Shown one piece after another: positions 1-8,040 of a DNA stretch of 30,980 bases; position 1 is the stretch's first letter, and every line of letters begins with the position of its first letter. The position numbers and the translations under genes were made by a program. Under the pieces are notes generated by a model. The model was given only the letters and a program-made list of their open reading frames with translations. It had not been told where the DNA came from and searched no databases. The stretch comes from JBOHRE01 sp050732635 (GTDB taxonomy: Bacteria > Gemmatimonadota > Gemmatimonadetes > Longimicrobiales > RSA9). The stretch spans positions 1 to 30,980 of the forward strand of contig JBOHRE010000032.1 in the NCBI GenBank assembly GCA_050732635.1, written 5' to 3'.

Positions 1-1
1 G

Positions 2-502
2 CACGAGCCCGAGCCGCGCCAGCTGCGCGCGCTGGAGCGGCGGCTCGAGGCCGCGGGGCTGGCGCACGCGAGGCTGAGCAGGCTCGAGGCAGGCGACTCG
101 CGTGCGAGCGACCGCGCTGCCCACACAGTGCTGATCGACCGTGTCGGGCTGCTGGTCGATGCCTACGCGCTCGGCGACCTGGCGTACGTCGGCGGCGGCT
201 TCGGCGGTGGTGGGCTGCACTCGGTGATCGAGCCAGCGGCGCAGGGATTACCCGTACTGTTCGGTCGGCGTCACGGCAACACGCGCGAGGCGGAGCTGCT
301 GCGCGACGCCGGCGGCGGCGTCGAGTGTGCGGATGGGCGGACCCTCGAAGCGGCGATCACGCGCCTGATCGACGATGACGGTCGGAGGCGACGCGCCGGC
401 GAGGTGGCGGCGCTGTTCGTGCGCGAGCGGCTCGGTGGCGACGTCGCCAATGCGGCGCTGTTGCTGAAGGTGGTGCGGCGCACGGCAATGCCGCTTGCCT
501 GA
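2..502 (+). CDS. waaA: 3-deoxy-D-manno-octulosonic acid (Kdo) transferase, C-terminal part (5' end off window)
   Basis: This is the 3' end of a gene that enters the window in frame from base 2. WaaA/KdtA is an inner-membrane-associated GT30 glycosyltransferase that adds Kdo from CMP-Kdo to lipid IVA in lipopolysaccharide synthesis. The visible part is the C-terminal GT-B nucleotide-binding half. It shows HEP near the left edge, DRVG around bases 137-148, the glycine-rich segment YVGGGFGGGGLHSVIEPAA (about 184-240) and the LFGRRHGNTREA segment (about 259-294), all typical of the family. The stop is TGA at 500-502. It converges with the lipoprotein gene, whose stop lies 12 bases away, and no terminator hairpin is visible between them. 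The identification is firm from the C-terminal signatures, but the N-terminal acceptor domain cannot be examined. It implies an LPS-bearing outer membrane. Confidence 0.88.
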   Translation, partial: HEPEPRQLRALERRLEAAGLAHARLSRLEAGDSRASDRAAHTVLIDRVGLLVDAYALGDLAYVGGGFGGGGLHSVIEPAAQGLPVLFGRRHGNTREAELLRDAGGGVECADGRTLEAAITRLIDDDGRRRRAGEVAALFVRERLGGDVANAALLLKVVRRTAMPLA

Positions 503-514
503 GTACGGTCCGTG

Positions 515-907
515 CTAGATGCGGCCCACGGTCACGGTCGTGAGGCGCAGCGGTGCGCGCACCTCCATGACCACCGATTCGCCATCGTAGACCGTCATGA
601 GCGAGCTGGCGTAGGCGAGGCTGCTGCTCGTGCCGACGCGCAGCCCCACACGAAACTGATACGGCGGGTGGGTGGCGAAGATATGGCCAGGCACGCGAAG
701 CTCCTCGGAGCCGAGCGCCGCGACGGTGCCGAGACGCGTGTTTCCGCGGCTGGTCAGCACGACTACGACGAGCGCCGAGCTGAAGTCGTTCTGGATCATC
801 AGCGGCACGTCCGGCGGCGGCTGCTCGTGCCGCCAGGCGCGCTGGCTCGCGCACCCGGCCGCCAGGGCGGCGCACAACAGAATCGGGGTCAATCGCTGCA
901 ATCGCAT
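515..907 (-). CDS. Small predicted lipoprotein of unknown function (130 aa)
   Basis: The N-terminus has two arginines followed by a hydrophobic stretch ending in the lipobox LAAGC with Cys19. This predicts cleavage by signal peptidase II and a lipid-anchored protein in the cell envelope. The mature part (about 110 residues) is rich in beta-prone segments (ALVVVVLTSRG, SLMTVYDGESVVMEV) and may form a small beta-sandwich. No enzyme motif is visible and I do not recognise the family. It starts at ATG (905-907). The divergent JAMM gene starts only 35 bases away, so the two promoters must be very compact or lie inside the opposite genes. It is convergent with waaA. Lipoprotein status is well supported; function is unknown. 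Confidence 0.75.
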   Translation of the reverse strand: MRLQRLTPILLCAALAAGCASQRAWRHEQPPPDVPLMIQNDFSSALVVVVLTSRGNTRLGTVAALGSEELRVPGHIFATHPPYQFRVGLRVGTSSSLAYASSLMTVYDGESVVMEVRAPLRLTTVTVGRI

Positions 908-942
908 GCGAGTCCGTCGTCCAGGCGGCGGGGAGTCAGAAG

Positions 943-1464
943 ATGCCTAAACTTCTAGAGAGCGCGCCGCGTACGCAATGCCTCGAGGATGCGGGCGCAG
1001 CCGCGCGCAGCGGACCCGACGCTGCCCTGCAGCTGCACTGGGGTTCGCCCGCCGCGCTCGCACTTGCCGCAGCCACAGTGCGCCGACTGCAACGCTGCGC
1101 GCGGCTCGTGGCACCCGACGAGTGTTGCGGCGCATTGCTCGGCGAGCGCGATCGCCATGGCGTCGCGCGTGTCCACGCCGCCCTGCCGTTGCCCAATGTG
1201 GCCGCTACGCCGCGCACGCACTACACAGTTGCCCCACGCGCGCTGCAACGAGTCCACGCGGCCGCGCGCGGGCGCGCGCTCGACATCCTGGGGTTCTACC
1301 ATTCGCACCCGGCCGGCGGCTGGACGCCGTCGGACCTCGACCAGTCGCTGGCCTGGCCGTGGTATATATACCTGATCGTCGGGCACCGGCTTGCCGCATG
1401 GTGCACGGCAGCGCGGGACGCGCCGCTGCGGGAGCTGCCGATCCGGGACGCTGACTTCGCATGA
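943..1464 (+). CDS. JAMM/Mov34 (MPN+) metallopeptidase, Mec-like (173 aa)
   Basis: A zinc isopeptidase of the JAB1/MPN/Mov34 family. All catalytic elements are visible: Glu60 in the PDECCGALLG segment, then H120-S-H122, seven residues, Ser130, two residues, Asp133. This is a complete HxH(x)7S(x)2D motif and predicts an active enzyme. In actinobacteria the related Mec releases cysteine from the CysO-cysteine adduct by cutting after the terminal diglycine. Here the neighbour carries a CysO/MoaD-like domain, which supports a similar role by inference. The start ATG at 943 has a GGGAG sequence (931-935) seven bases upstream. The stop overlaps the next start (ATGA at 1461-1464), so translation is probably coupled. 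The first 40 residues are not recognisable as domain, so a slightly later start is possible. Confidence 0.85.
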   Translation: MPKLLESAPRTQCLEDAGAAARSGPDAALQLHWGSPAALALAAATVRRLQRCARLVAPDECCGALLGERDRHGVARVHAALPLPNVAATPRTHYTVAPRALQRVHAAARGRALDILGFYHSHPAGGWTPSDLDQSLAWPWYIYLIVGHRLAAWCTAARDAPLRELPIRDADFA

Positions 1465-2903
1465 GCGTGGTACGACTCCCGGCGCCGCTGCGCGCGCACA
1501 CGGATGGTGCCGATGGCATCGCCGTCCCTACCGGTACCGTTGCGGCCGTGCTGGGGTACGTGAGCGAGCGATTCCCGGCGCTGCGCCGCCACCTGTTCGC
1601 CGATGATGGCGCGCTGCGCTCCTACGTGAACGTGTTCGTGAACGAAGATGACATCCGCGATCGGGAGGGGCTCGACACGCCGGTCCGCGAGGGCGACACC
1701 GTGACCGTGTTGCCGAGCATCGCGGGTGGCGAGACGCAGGCGGAGCCGCCGGAGCTGAGCCCCGCCGAGGTCGCGCGCTACAGCCGCCACCTGCTGCTGC
1801 CGGAGATCGGCCGCGACGGGCAGCGCCGCCTGAAGGCCGCTCGCGTGCTCATCGTAGGCGCCGGCGGGCTCGGCTCACCCGCCGCGCTCTACCTGGCCGC
1901 CGCCGGCGTCGGCACGATCGGCATCGTCGAGTTCGATGTCGTCGATGCCACCAACCTCCAGCGCCAGCTGCTGTACGAGGAGGGCGACATCGGCGATCCC
2001 AAGATCGACGCCGCGGTCCGCCGGCTCCGCTCGATCAACCCGCACATCGAGGTGCGCCCGCACCCGACGCGACTGTCCCGCGCGAACGCGCTCGCCATCA
2101 TCGGGGCATACGACATCGTCCTCGACGGCACCGACAACTTCGCTACGCGCTACCTCCTGAACGACGCCTGCGTCCTGAGCGGCAAGCCGTACGTCTATGG
2201 CGCGATCTTCCGCTTCGAGGGCCAGGTGTCGATTTTCGCCGCCCCCGGCGCGCCGTGCTACCGCTGCCTGTTTCGCGAGCCGCCGCCGCCTGGCGCGGTG
2301 CCAGACTGCGCGGAAGCCGGCGTGCTCGGCGTGCTGCCGGGCATCATCGGCTCCATGCAGGCGCTCGAGACCATCAAATGGATCACGGGCGCCGGTGAAA
2401 CGCTCGCCGGCCGGCTGCTGATCTTCGATGCGCTCGCGCCGCGTTGGCGCGAGTTGCGCTTGCGCCGCGATCCCGATTGCCCGATCTGTGGGCCGCACCC
2501 GACCATCCACGATCTGATCGACTACGAGGAGTTCTGCGGTGTGACCACGGAATCCGAGCACCTCACGGACCTGACCGACGACGGCGACATCTCCGTCCTC
2601 GAATTCAAACAGCGCTTCGATGACGGCGAGCACCTCACCCTCATCGACGTGCGCGAGCCCTTCGAATGGCAGATCGCCAACCTCGAGCCGTTCGGCGCCC
2701 GCTTGGTCCCGCTCGCCGAGCTCAATGCCCACCTCCAGACCCTGGATCCCGACCAGGAGATCGTGCTGCACTGCCGCTCCGGCCACCGCAGCGAGCGCGC
2801 CGCGCGCATGCTGCGCGCGGCCGGCTTCCGGCGGGTTCGCAATCTCGCCGGCGGCATCCTGGCCTGGGCCGACGCGATCGATCCGACGCTGGTGAAGTAC
2901 TGA
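1461..2903 (+). CDS. moeB: CysO/MoaD-like + MoeB/ThiF adenylyltransferase + rhodanese triple-domain fusion (480 aa)
   Basis: Three domains sit in one chain. Residues 1-90 are a ubiquitin-like sulfur carrier ending in PSIAGG (Gly89-Gly90). Residues about 100-355 are an E1-like MoeB/ThiF domain: GAGGLGSP nucleotide loop (133-140), DGTDNF (222-227), Cys283 in the position of the MOCS3/MoeZ catalytic cysteine, and two zinc pairs, C266/C269 and C340/C343. Residues about 375-480 are a rhodanese domain with active Cys438 in the CRSGHRS loop. MoeZ-type proteins adenylate the carrier's C-terminal glycine and sulfurate it to a thiocarboxylate for molybdopterin, thiamine or CysO-dependent cysteine synthesis. 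Here the carrier is fused to its own activating enzyme, so the diglycine is internal (followed by ETQAEPPELS). It overlaps the JAMM gene by four bases. The final substrate is not shown by context: no cysM, moa or thi gene lies nearby. Confidence 0.9.
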   Translation: MSVVRLPAPLRAHTDGADGIAVPTGTVAAVLGYVSERFPALRRHLFADDGALRSYVNVFVNEDDIRDREGLDTPVREGDTVTVLPSIAGGETQAEPPELSPAEVARYSRHLLLPEIGRDGQRRLKAARVLIVGAGGLGSPAALYLAAAGVGTIGIVEFDVVDATNLQRQLLYEEGDIGDPKIDAAVRRLRSINPHIEVRPHPTRLSRANALAIIGAYDIVLDGTDNFATRYLLNDACVLSGKPYVYGAIFRFEGQVSIFAAPGAPCYRCLFREPPPPGAVPDCAEAGVLGVLPGIIGSMQALETIKWITGAGETLAGRLLIFDALAPRWRELRLRRDPDCPICGPHPTIHDLIDYEEFCGVTTESEHLTDLTDDGDISVLEFKQRFDDGEHLTLIDVREPFEWQIANLEPFGARLVPLAELNAHLQTLDPDQEIVLHCRSGHRSERAARMLRAAGFRRVRNLAGGILAWADAIDPTLVKY

Positions 2904-2908
2904 ACGAC

Positions 2909-2957
2909 GGTTGGTGGTTGGTGGTTGGTGGTTGGTGGTTGGTGGTTGGTGATTGGT
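2909..2957 (+). repeat. Heptanucleotide tandem repeat (GGTTGGT), about 7 copies
   Basis: Six perfect copies and one altered copy (GATTGGT) of a 7-base unit start six bases after the fusion gene's stop, followed by GGTGG. Many GG runs separated by TT or T could fold as a two-tetrad G-quadruplex in the non-template strand or in the mRNA 3' end. It lies between the stop codon and the promoter of the next gene and is non-coding. It may be a slippage-prone spacer or a transcription pause site; no function is shown. Confidence 0.85.
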
Positions 2958-2965
2958 GGTGGCAC

Positions 2966-2994
2966 TTCCGAAATGTAGGGGGTTGTACTACAAT
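2966..2994 (+). promoter_or_regulatory. Putative sigma-70-type promoter with overlapping inverted repeat
   Basis: A -10 like hexamer TACAAT (2989-2994) lies 17 bases after a weak -35 candidate TTCCGA (2966-2971), about 36 bases before the GTG start at 3030. The -10 overlaps a perfect inverted repeat TTGTA-C-TACAA (2983-2993). A second pair, TGTAG (2974-2978) and CTACA (2988-2992), nests with it. These symmetric elements could be an operator for a repressor. AT-rich sequence is rare in this window, which supports a promoter; the operator idea is inference. Confidence 0.5.
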
Positions 2995-3029
2995 AGTTTA
3001 GGCCAGCATCCCGCAACCCACCGGAGCCC

Positions 3030-4448
3030 GTGTACGCAGCCGATGACAACGAAGGAAGCGCGCCGCCCTCCTGGGTGGTCGCGCTGCGCAGCAAGCCGCG
3101 GCTGCTGATCGCCAGCGCCGCGGCCGCCCTCTTTTTGGTCGGCGCGTTCGTGGTGCCGACGGGACGAGACGCGGCGCGTGCCGGTGCGGTCGCGGAGCCG
3201 GAGCCGACGTTGCCGGAGGCGGTCGCGACGGCGCCGGCAGCGGCAGAGCGCGTGACCGAAGCGGAGCCCATGGCACTGCCGGCGGTCGGTCCGGCCGATT
3301 TCGCGGTGAGCGTCGAGGCCGTATCGGCATCGTCGCGCGTGCCGAAGCCGGAGGCGGTGAGGGGGGTCTACCTTAACGTGTGGGCGGCGGCCTCGGCGAA
3401 GAAGCTGGCGAAGCTGATCGACATGGCGGATCGGACGGAGGTCAACGCATTCGTCATCGACGTGAAGGACGCGACCGGCTACCTGAGTTACGGCAGCACG
3501 ATTCCGCTGGCAGGCCGGATCGGTGCCGATCGAGAGCGTCGGATCGCGGATGTGCGCGGCATGCTGGAGCGGTTGAAGGAACACGGTATCTACCCGATCG
3601 CGCGGATCGTGGTCTTCCGCGATCCGGTGCTGGCCGCGGCTCGGCCGGACTGGGCGGTGCGCACGCGGGACGGCGCGATCTGGGAGGACCGGTACGGCGA
3701 TGTCTGGGTGGACGCGTTCAATCGCAGCGTCTGGGACTACAACATCGCGGTGGCGGAGGAGGCAGTGCGGCTGGGGTTCGCCGAGGTGCAGTGGGATTAT
3801 GTGCGATTTCCGGACACGCCGTCGCGGATGATGACCGAGGTCGTGTTCCCGGCGCAGGAGGGGCGGACCAAGCGGGCCGCGATCCGCGAGTTCCTGCAGT
3901 ACTCGCGCGAGCGTCTGGCCGAGCTGGAAGTGCCGGTGACGGCGGACGTGTTCGGCCTGACCACATCGGTCGCCGGCGACATGGGCATCGGCCAGGATTG
4001 GCCGCTCATGGTGGACGCCACCGACGTGTTGCTGCCGATGGTGTACCCGTCGCACTACGTGCGCGGCTCGTACGGCATCGCGTTTCCGAACGGCTCGCCG
4101 TACGAGACGGTGAAGACTGCGCTGGAGCACGGCATCAGGCGGAGCGCGGACGTGGCGGACGCGGCCGCCATTCGACCGTGGCTACAGGACTTCACGCTGG
4201 GCGAGCCGAAGTACGGGCCCGAGTACGTTCGCGCGCAGATCGAGGCGACCTACGATGCCGGGCTGAGCGAGTGGCTGTTGTGGAACGCGAGCAGCAATTA
4301 CCAGGAGGCTGCGCTGGCGACGGCGCGCGGGCGCGTGCCCCGCTTCGAGATCCCGCATTTCATGCCGGAACCCGCCGCTGAACCGCTCGCTGAGGAGCTG
4401 CTGGGCGAGGCGTTGCGCGACACCGCTCTGCTCCGGCTGCCCTGGTGA
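3030..4448 (+). CDS. Membrane-anchored DUF4015 putative glycoside hydrolase (472 aa)
   Basis: A single hydrophobic segment (about residues 24-43) after a short charged N-terminus predicts an inner-membrane anchor with the rest outside the cytoplasm. A low-complexity Ala/Pro/Glu linker (about 45-105) follows. Residues about 110-425 match the DUF4015 TIM-barrel family: RGVYLNVWAA (111-120), FVIDVKDATG (141-150), EVQWDYVRFP (252-261) and LLPMVYPSHY (334-343) are its usual strand-end motifs. The acidic residues in these (D144, D256) are candidate catalytic groups. The substrate is unknown; a cell-envelope or extracellular polysaccharide is plausible. The GTG start has GGAG (3023-3026) only three bases upstream. 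It has its own promoter and a strong terminator, so it is probably a single-gene unit. Confidence 0.82.
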   Translation: MYAADDNEGSAPPSWVVALRSKPRLLIASAAAALFLVGAFVVPTGRDAARAGAVAEPEPTLPEAVATAPAAAERVTEAEPMALPAVGPADFAVSVEAVSASSRVPKPEAVRGVYLNVWAAASAKKLAKLIDMADRTEVNAFVIDVKDATGYLSYGSTIPLAGRIGADRERRIADVRGMLERLKEHGIYPIARIVVFRDPVLAAARPDWAVRTRDGAIWEDRYGDVWVDAFNRSVWDYNIAVAEEAVRLGFAEVQWDYVRFPDTPSRMMTEVVFPAQEGRTKRAAIREFLQYSRERLAELEVPVTADVFGLTTSVAGDMGIGQDWPLMVDATDVLLPMVYPSHYVRGSYGIAFPNGSPYETVKTALEHGIRRSADVADAAAIRPWLQDFTLGEPKYGPEYVRAQIEATYDAGLSEWLLWNASSNYQEAALATARGRVPRFEIPHFMPEPAAEPLAEELLGEALRDTALLRLPW

Positions 4449-4478
4449 GCGTGGTCTAGCGGCCCCCGGGCGCAGGCG

Positions 4479-4508
4479 ACGGCGGTCCGGCAACGGCCCG
4501 CCGTTTTT
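4479..4508 (+). terminator. Rho-independent terminator with GCAA tetraloop
   Basis: ACGGCGG (4479-4485) pairs perfectly with CCGCCGT (4498-4504). Inside it CCG (4487-4489) pairs with CGG (4494-4496) around a GCAA loop (4490-4493), leaving one T/C mismatch. Five T residues follow (4504-4508). This fits termination of the plus-strand DUF4015 gene. The T tract touches the stop codon of the convergent MutS-like gene. Confidence 0.82.
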
Positions 4509-6358
4509 CATTCGTCGTGCGCGAGCCCGGCGAGCCGCAGGATGTGTAGCGCGTTGCGCGTCGGCGCGATCCCCGGACGCACGCGGTAGTCGAAGCGCAT
4601 GGTCGCGCCCTGGTCCGTTTCCCCGACGAACTCACGCAGGTGCACTGGCACGGCGGCGGCGCGCAACTCGGGCGCCTCGGCGAGCTGCAGATCGTGTGTG
4701 GCGACGGCGCCGATCGCGTTGGTCTCCAGGAGATGCCGTAGGATCCAGGCTGCGCCCGTGCGGTGATCCTCGACGTTCGTGCCCTGCAGGATCTCATCGA
4801 GCAGGTACAGGACCGGCGGTGCGCCACGATCGCGGGCGGCCTCGACGATGCGCGCGAGCCGCCGCACCTCCGCCATGAACAGTGACAGCCCCTGCTGCAG
4901 TGAATCGGCCACGCGCATACCGGTATGCGGCCGCACGAGCGCCAGCCGCATCGACGCCGCACAGACGGGTGCACCGGCCTGCGCGAGGACGACGTTCGTG
5001 CCGATGGCGCGCAGCAGCGTGCTCTTGCCCGACATGTTCGAGCCGGTGATCAGCAGGAATCCGCCGGGTGGCCCCAGCCGTACGTCGTTGGCGACGCGCG
5101 TGTCCGCCCGCAGCAGCGGGTGAGCGAGCGCCGCAGCGTCGAGGTGGGCCGGCGGCGTGTCGACCACCTGTGGAAACGCCCAGGTCGGCTCGTCGAAGTG
5201 CAGCGTCGCGATCGCGGCCAGCGCATCGAACTCCGCCAGCGCGTCCACCCATTCGTGCACCATTGCGCCCGTTCGCTGCTTCCAGCGTTCCAGTCCCCAG
5301 ACGACGTGGAAGTCCCAGAACGTGAGCAGATGGACGATGAAATGGATCAGCGACAGCCGCAGGTCGGCGGCGTTGAGCAACGCGCCGAGCCGCGCCAGCT
5401 CGGCGGCGGCGGAGCGACTGCGGGGCGTCGCACGCAGCCGATCCTGTAGCTGACGCAGCAGCGGCGCCTCGAGCTCGGCCGTCTCGATCAACCGCAGCAG
5501 GGCAGCGTGCCGCCGCAGCGTCTCCGAGGTGGCGACGTCGCGCAGCGTGCCGCGCAGCCGGGCGCCGTGCCTCGAGCTGAGCCAGAGCGCGAGCGCCGGG
5601 CCGCCGAGCCACAGCCGCGTGTCGACCGCGCCGGTGATGTCGAGCACGAGCAGCGCCATGGTCGCGAGCGGCACCAGGCGTGCCGCCCAGAGCGTGAACC
5701 GGCGCGGGCGGAGCCAGGGCGGCCGCCGCAGCCAGTCGAGGAACGTGGCCAGCTCGTGGGCCCTGGTGCGGCCGGCCAGGCGGCCGCCCACGACCAGCGC
5801 GTGGCGCAGCTCGATGCGCGGCGCCAGCTCCCGGGCAGCCTGCTGGCGGGCGACGATCCCAGCGCGCGAGGCGGGGCCGAGCAGCCAGGTCGCCGCGCGC
5901 TGCGCGCCGGTTGCGGTGGCCGCCGGGCCGAGCAGCCGCGTGAGCGATGCCTCGCCGAGCACATCGAGGTCCGCGGCATAGGCGTGCTCGGGCGACGTCG
6001 CCACACCGGGCAGCGCGGGCGTCTCGAGATCGCTCCAGGCGCGGGCAATCCGGCGCATGCCATCGCGAGCGAGCTGGGCCTGCGCGTCGTGCCACACCCG
6101 TTGGCGTCGCGTGCGCTGGTGCCAGATCACGACCGCGCTGAAGGCTGCGGCTGCGCCGAGCGCGAGCAGCAAAGCGGCCCCGCGATACGCCAAGGACTGC
6201 TCGGCGATGAAGAGTGCGCCGATGCCGATGATGAAGAGGGCAAGCCGCAGGTTTGCGAGCCGATCGGTGCGTCGCGCGAGGGACCGGCTGCGGGCGGCGA
6301 AGTGCTCCGCGCGCTGCGCGTAGATCGAGGCGGGGCCGGCCGCGGCTGCGCCTGTCAC
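4508..6358 (-). CDS. Membrane-anchored MutS-family ATPase (616 aa)
   Basis: The C-terminal half is a MutS-type (domain V) ABC ATPase: Walker A GSNMSGKST (439-447), Walker B ending LLDE (519-522), and His555 in the ATHD segment. Residues about 129-165 (DLDVLGEASLTRLLG, then GAQRAATWLL) match the MutS core/lever start. Unlike MutS there is no mismatch-recognition domain. Instead two hydrophobic helices lie at about 38-54 and 59-79, with further hydrophobic stretches near 227-262. Such short MutS relatives with predicted membrane helices exist in several phyla and are not known to act in classic mismatch repair. The start is GTG (6356-6358), 20 bases after the EAL gene's stop, so it is likely the last gene of that operon. 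Its stop lies against the convergent terminator. ATPase assignment is firm; biological role is unknown. Confidence 0.85.
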   Translation of the reverse strand: MTGAAAAGPASIYAQRAEHFAARSRSLARRTDRLANLRLALFIIGIGALFIAEQSLAYRGAALLLALGAAAAFSAVVIWHQRTRRQRVWHDAQAQLARDGMRRIARAWSDLETPALPGVATSPEHAYAADLDVLGEASLTRLLGPAATATGAQRAATWLLGPASRAGIVARQQAARELAPRIELRHALVVGGRLAGRTRAHELATFLDWLRRPPWLRPRRFTLWAARLVPLATMALLVLDITGAVDTRLWLGGPALALWLSSRHGARLRGTLRDVATSETLRRHAALLRLIETAELEAPLLRQLQDRLRATPRSRSAAAELARLGALLNAADLRLSLIHFIVHLLTFWDFHVVWGLERWKQRTGAMVHEWVDALAEFDALAAIATLHFDEPTWAFPQVVDTPPAHLDAAALAHPLLRADTRVANDVRLGPPGGFLLITGSNMSGKSTLLRAIGTNVVLAQAGAPVCAASMRLALVRPHTGMRVADSLQQGLSLFMAEVRRLARIVEAARDRGAPPVLYLLDEILQGTNVEDHRTGAAWILRHLLETNAIGAVATHDLQLAEAPELRAAAVPVHLREFVGETDQGATMRFDYRVRPGIAPTRNALHILRLAGLAHDE

Positions 6359-6378
6359 GTTCCGGCCGGTGTCGCTCT

Positions 6379-8040
6379 CTATGCGGGCTGCGGCCGGCGT
6401 GCGCGGGGACGCTGCGAGTAGCGTGGCTTGTGGAACAGGAACCCCTGCGTCAGGTGCACGCCGAGCTGTCGTACGGTGTCGAATTCCTCGCGTCGCTCGA
6501 CGCCTTCTGCGACCACCTTGGCGCCGTGCTCGTCGGCGAAATTCACCATCGTTTCGACCAGATGCTGCTTGAGGAAGTTCGAGTCGATGCTCGCAATGAG
6601 CGAGATATCGAGCTTGATGTAGTCGGGCGCCAGATTCGCGATCGAGCCGAGACCAGCATAGCCGCTGCCGGCATCGTCGACGGCGAAGCGAATCCCCATC
6701 TCGCGGAAGCGCGCAAGGTACTGCTGGAACTTCGGGTAGTCCTTGATCGCCGTGCGCTCGGTGATCTCGAAGACAATGCGGCTCGGGTCATCGATGCCGA
6801 GGTCGGCCGGGTCGAGCTCGCGGAACTTCGGATCGTCGAAATCGTGCGGATCGATGTTCAGGAACAGGAACTGCCCGGCCTCGAGGTCCTTGATGATGCC
6901 TTCCACCGCAGTGCGCCGGAGCAGTCGGCTCAGCTCCCAGATCAGGTTCGCCTCCTCGGCGACCTCGAACAGCACTTCCGGTGAGCGGAGCTGCCGCATC
7001 GAGCCGCGCGCGAGCGCCTCGTAGCCGTAGACCTCCTCGCTCTGCGTCACGATGATCGGGTGATACTCGATGAACACGGCCTCTTCGGCCAGCGTCGTGC
7101 GCAGGTCGGCGACCTTGAGCGAGCGCTCCCACTCCTCCGCGCTGCGCGCCGCCTGCGCCGCTTCGCGGAGCGCACGATAGATCAGACGTTCGGTCCGGAT
7201 CTTCGGGTTGCGGAACACGGTCGCCGAGCCGACATAGATGCCGCACAGTGCGGCGATCTCCTCGCCGTGCTCGGCCTCGATCTGCTCGCGCAGGTACTGC
7301 TCGAGCCGCGTCGACAGCTCGTTCAGGCGCTTCTCCGCGCTCTGCTCCATCGACGCGATCGGCAGAAACAGGATGAAGTCGTCGTCGCCCGTGTGCGAGA
7401 CCATCATGAGGTTGGGGTCGTGCGGCCGCTCGCGATCGTAGAACTCACGCAGCGCGCGAGCGGACGTCTCCAATACGTCGTCGAGCTTCTGCCAGCCGTA
7501 GATTTCCTCGACCTTCTCGTACCACACGAAGTGGATGTACAGGATGGTCAGCTCGTTGCGCGCGTCGAGGATACCCTGCGCGGTCTCGATCATGACCGGC
7601 AGCGTCGGCAGGCCCGTCAGCTTGTCGTACAGCAGCTCCTGGTAGCGCAGTAGCTCCGCGCGGCCGGGCGGAATCTCGCCGCCGGCCTGCGCTTCGCTGC
7701 GCGCCACAGCGGCGGTGATGCGAGTAGCGAGCTCCTCGTCGGTCGTGGGCAGCAGGACCCAGTCGCCGGCCCGCGCCAGGTGCGCGGCGCTGCAGCCGGC
7801 CAGCGAGTGACAGGCGACGACGAGTGCGGCCCCGGCGGCGCGGACGTCGGCGCCGGCGCGCTTGATCTCGTCCTCATCGCTGGACTCGAGCAGCACGATG
7901 TCGGGCTCGACGCGCAGCGTCTCACTGGTCAGATCGGCGGGCGGCGGGCCCACATCGATGACCTCCCCCGCCAGCCGGGTCGCCGCAGCGGCCAGCAGCT
8001 CGCGTAGCGATTCGTCGCTCGTGCGCGACAGGATCCTCAC
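6379..8040 (-). CDS. Pseudo-receiver + degenerate GGDEF + EAL c-di-GMP phosphodiesterase-type protein (553 aa)
   Basis: Residues about 1-115 resemble a receiver fold, but the expected phospho-aspartate is Glu52 (VLLES). Residues about 138-300 look like a GGDEF domain whose signature is TGDDD (217-221), so cyclase activity is unlikely; such domains often act as regulators. Residues about 315-538 are an EAL domain with the catalytic set in place: E341 in EAL, N395, E425, D455-D456 (DDAGSG variant of DDFGTG), K476, E512 and Q532. Hydrolysis of c-di-GMP is therefore plausible. The start is GTG (8038-8040), overlapping the response regulator's TGA by two bases (GTGA), which suggests translational coupling and a shared pathway. 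The C-terminus ends in an Arg/Pro-rich tail. Confidence 0.87.
   Translation of the reverse strand: MRILSRTSDESLRELLAAAATRLAGEVIDVGPPPADLTSETLRVEPDIVLLESSDEDEIKRAGADVRAAGAALVVACHSLAGCSAAHLARAGDWVLLPTTDEELATRITAAVARSEAQAGGEIPPGRAELLRYQELLYDKLTGLPTLPVMIETAQGILDARNELTILYIHFVWYEKVEEIYGWQKLDDVLETSARALREFYDRERPHDPNLMMVSHTGDDDFILFLPIASMEQSAEKRLNELSTRLEQYLREQIEAEHGEEIAALCGIYVGSATVFRNPKIRTERLIYRALREAAQAARSAEEWERSLKVADLRTTLAEEAVFIEYHPIIVTQSEEVYGYEALARGSMRQLRSPEVLFEVAEEANLIWELSRLLRRTAVEGIIKDLEAGQFLFLNIDPHDFDDPKFRELDPADLGIDDPSRIVFEITERTAIKDYPKFQQYLARFREMGIRFAVDDAGSGYAGLGSIANLAPDYIKLDISLIASIDSNFLKQHLVETMVNFADEHGAKVVAEGVERREEFDTVRQLGVHLTQGFLFHKPRYSQRPRARRPQPA

Noticed and set aside
2909..2957. GGTTGGT array as a CRISPR or phage attachment site
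   Set aside because: Units are contiguous with no spacers, and no cas or integrase gene is present.
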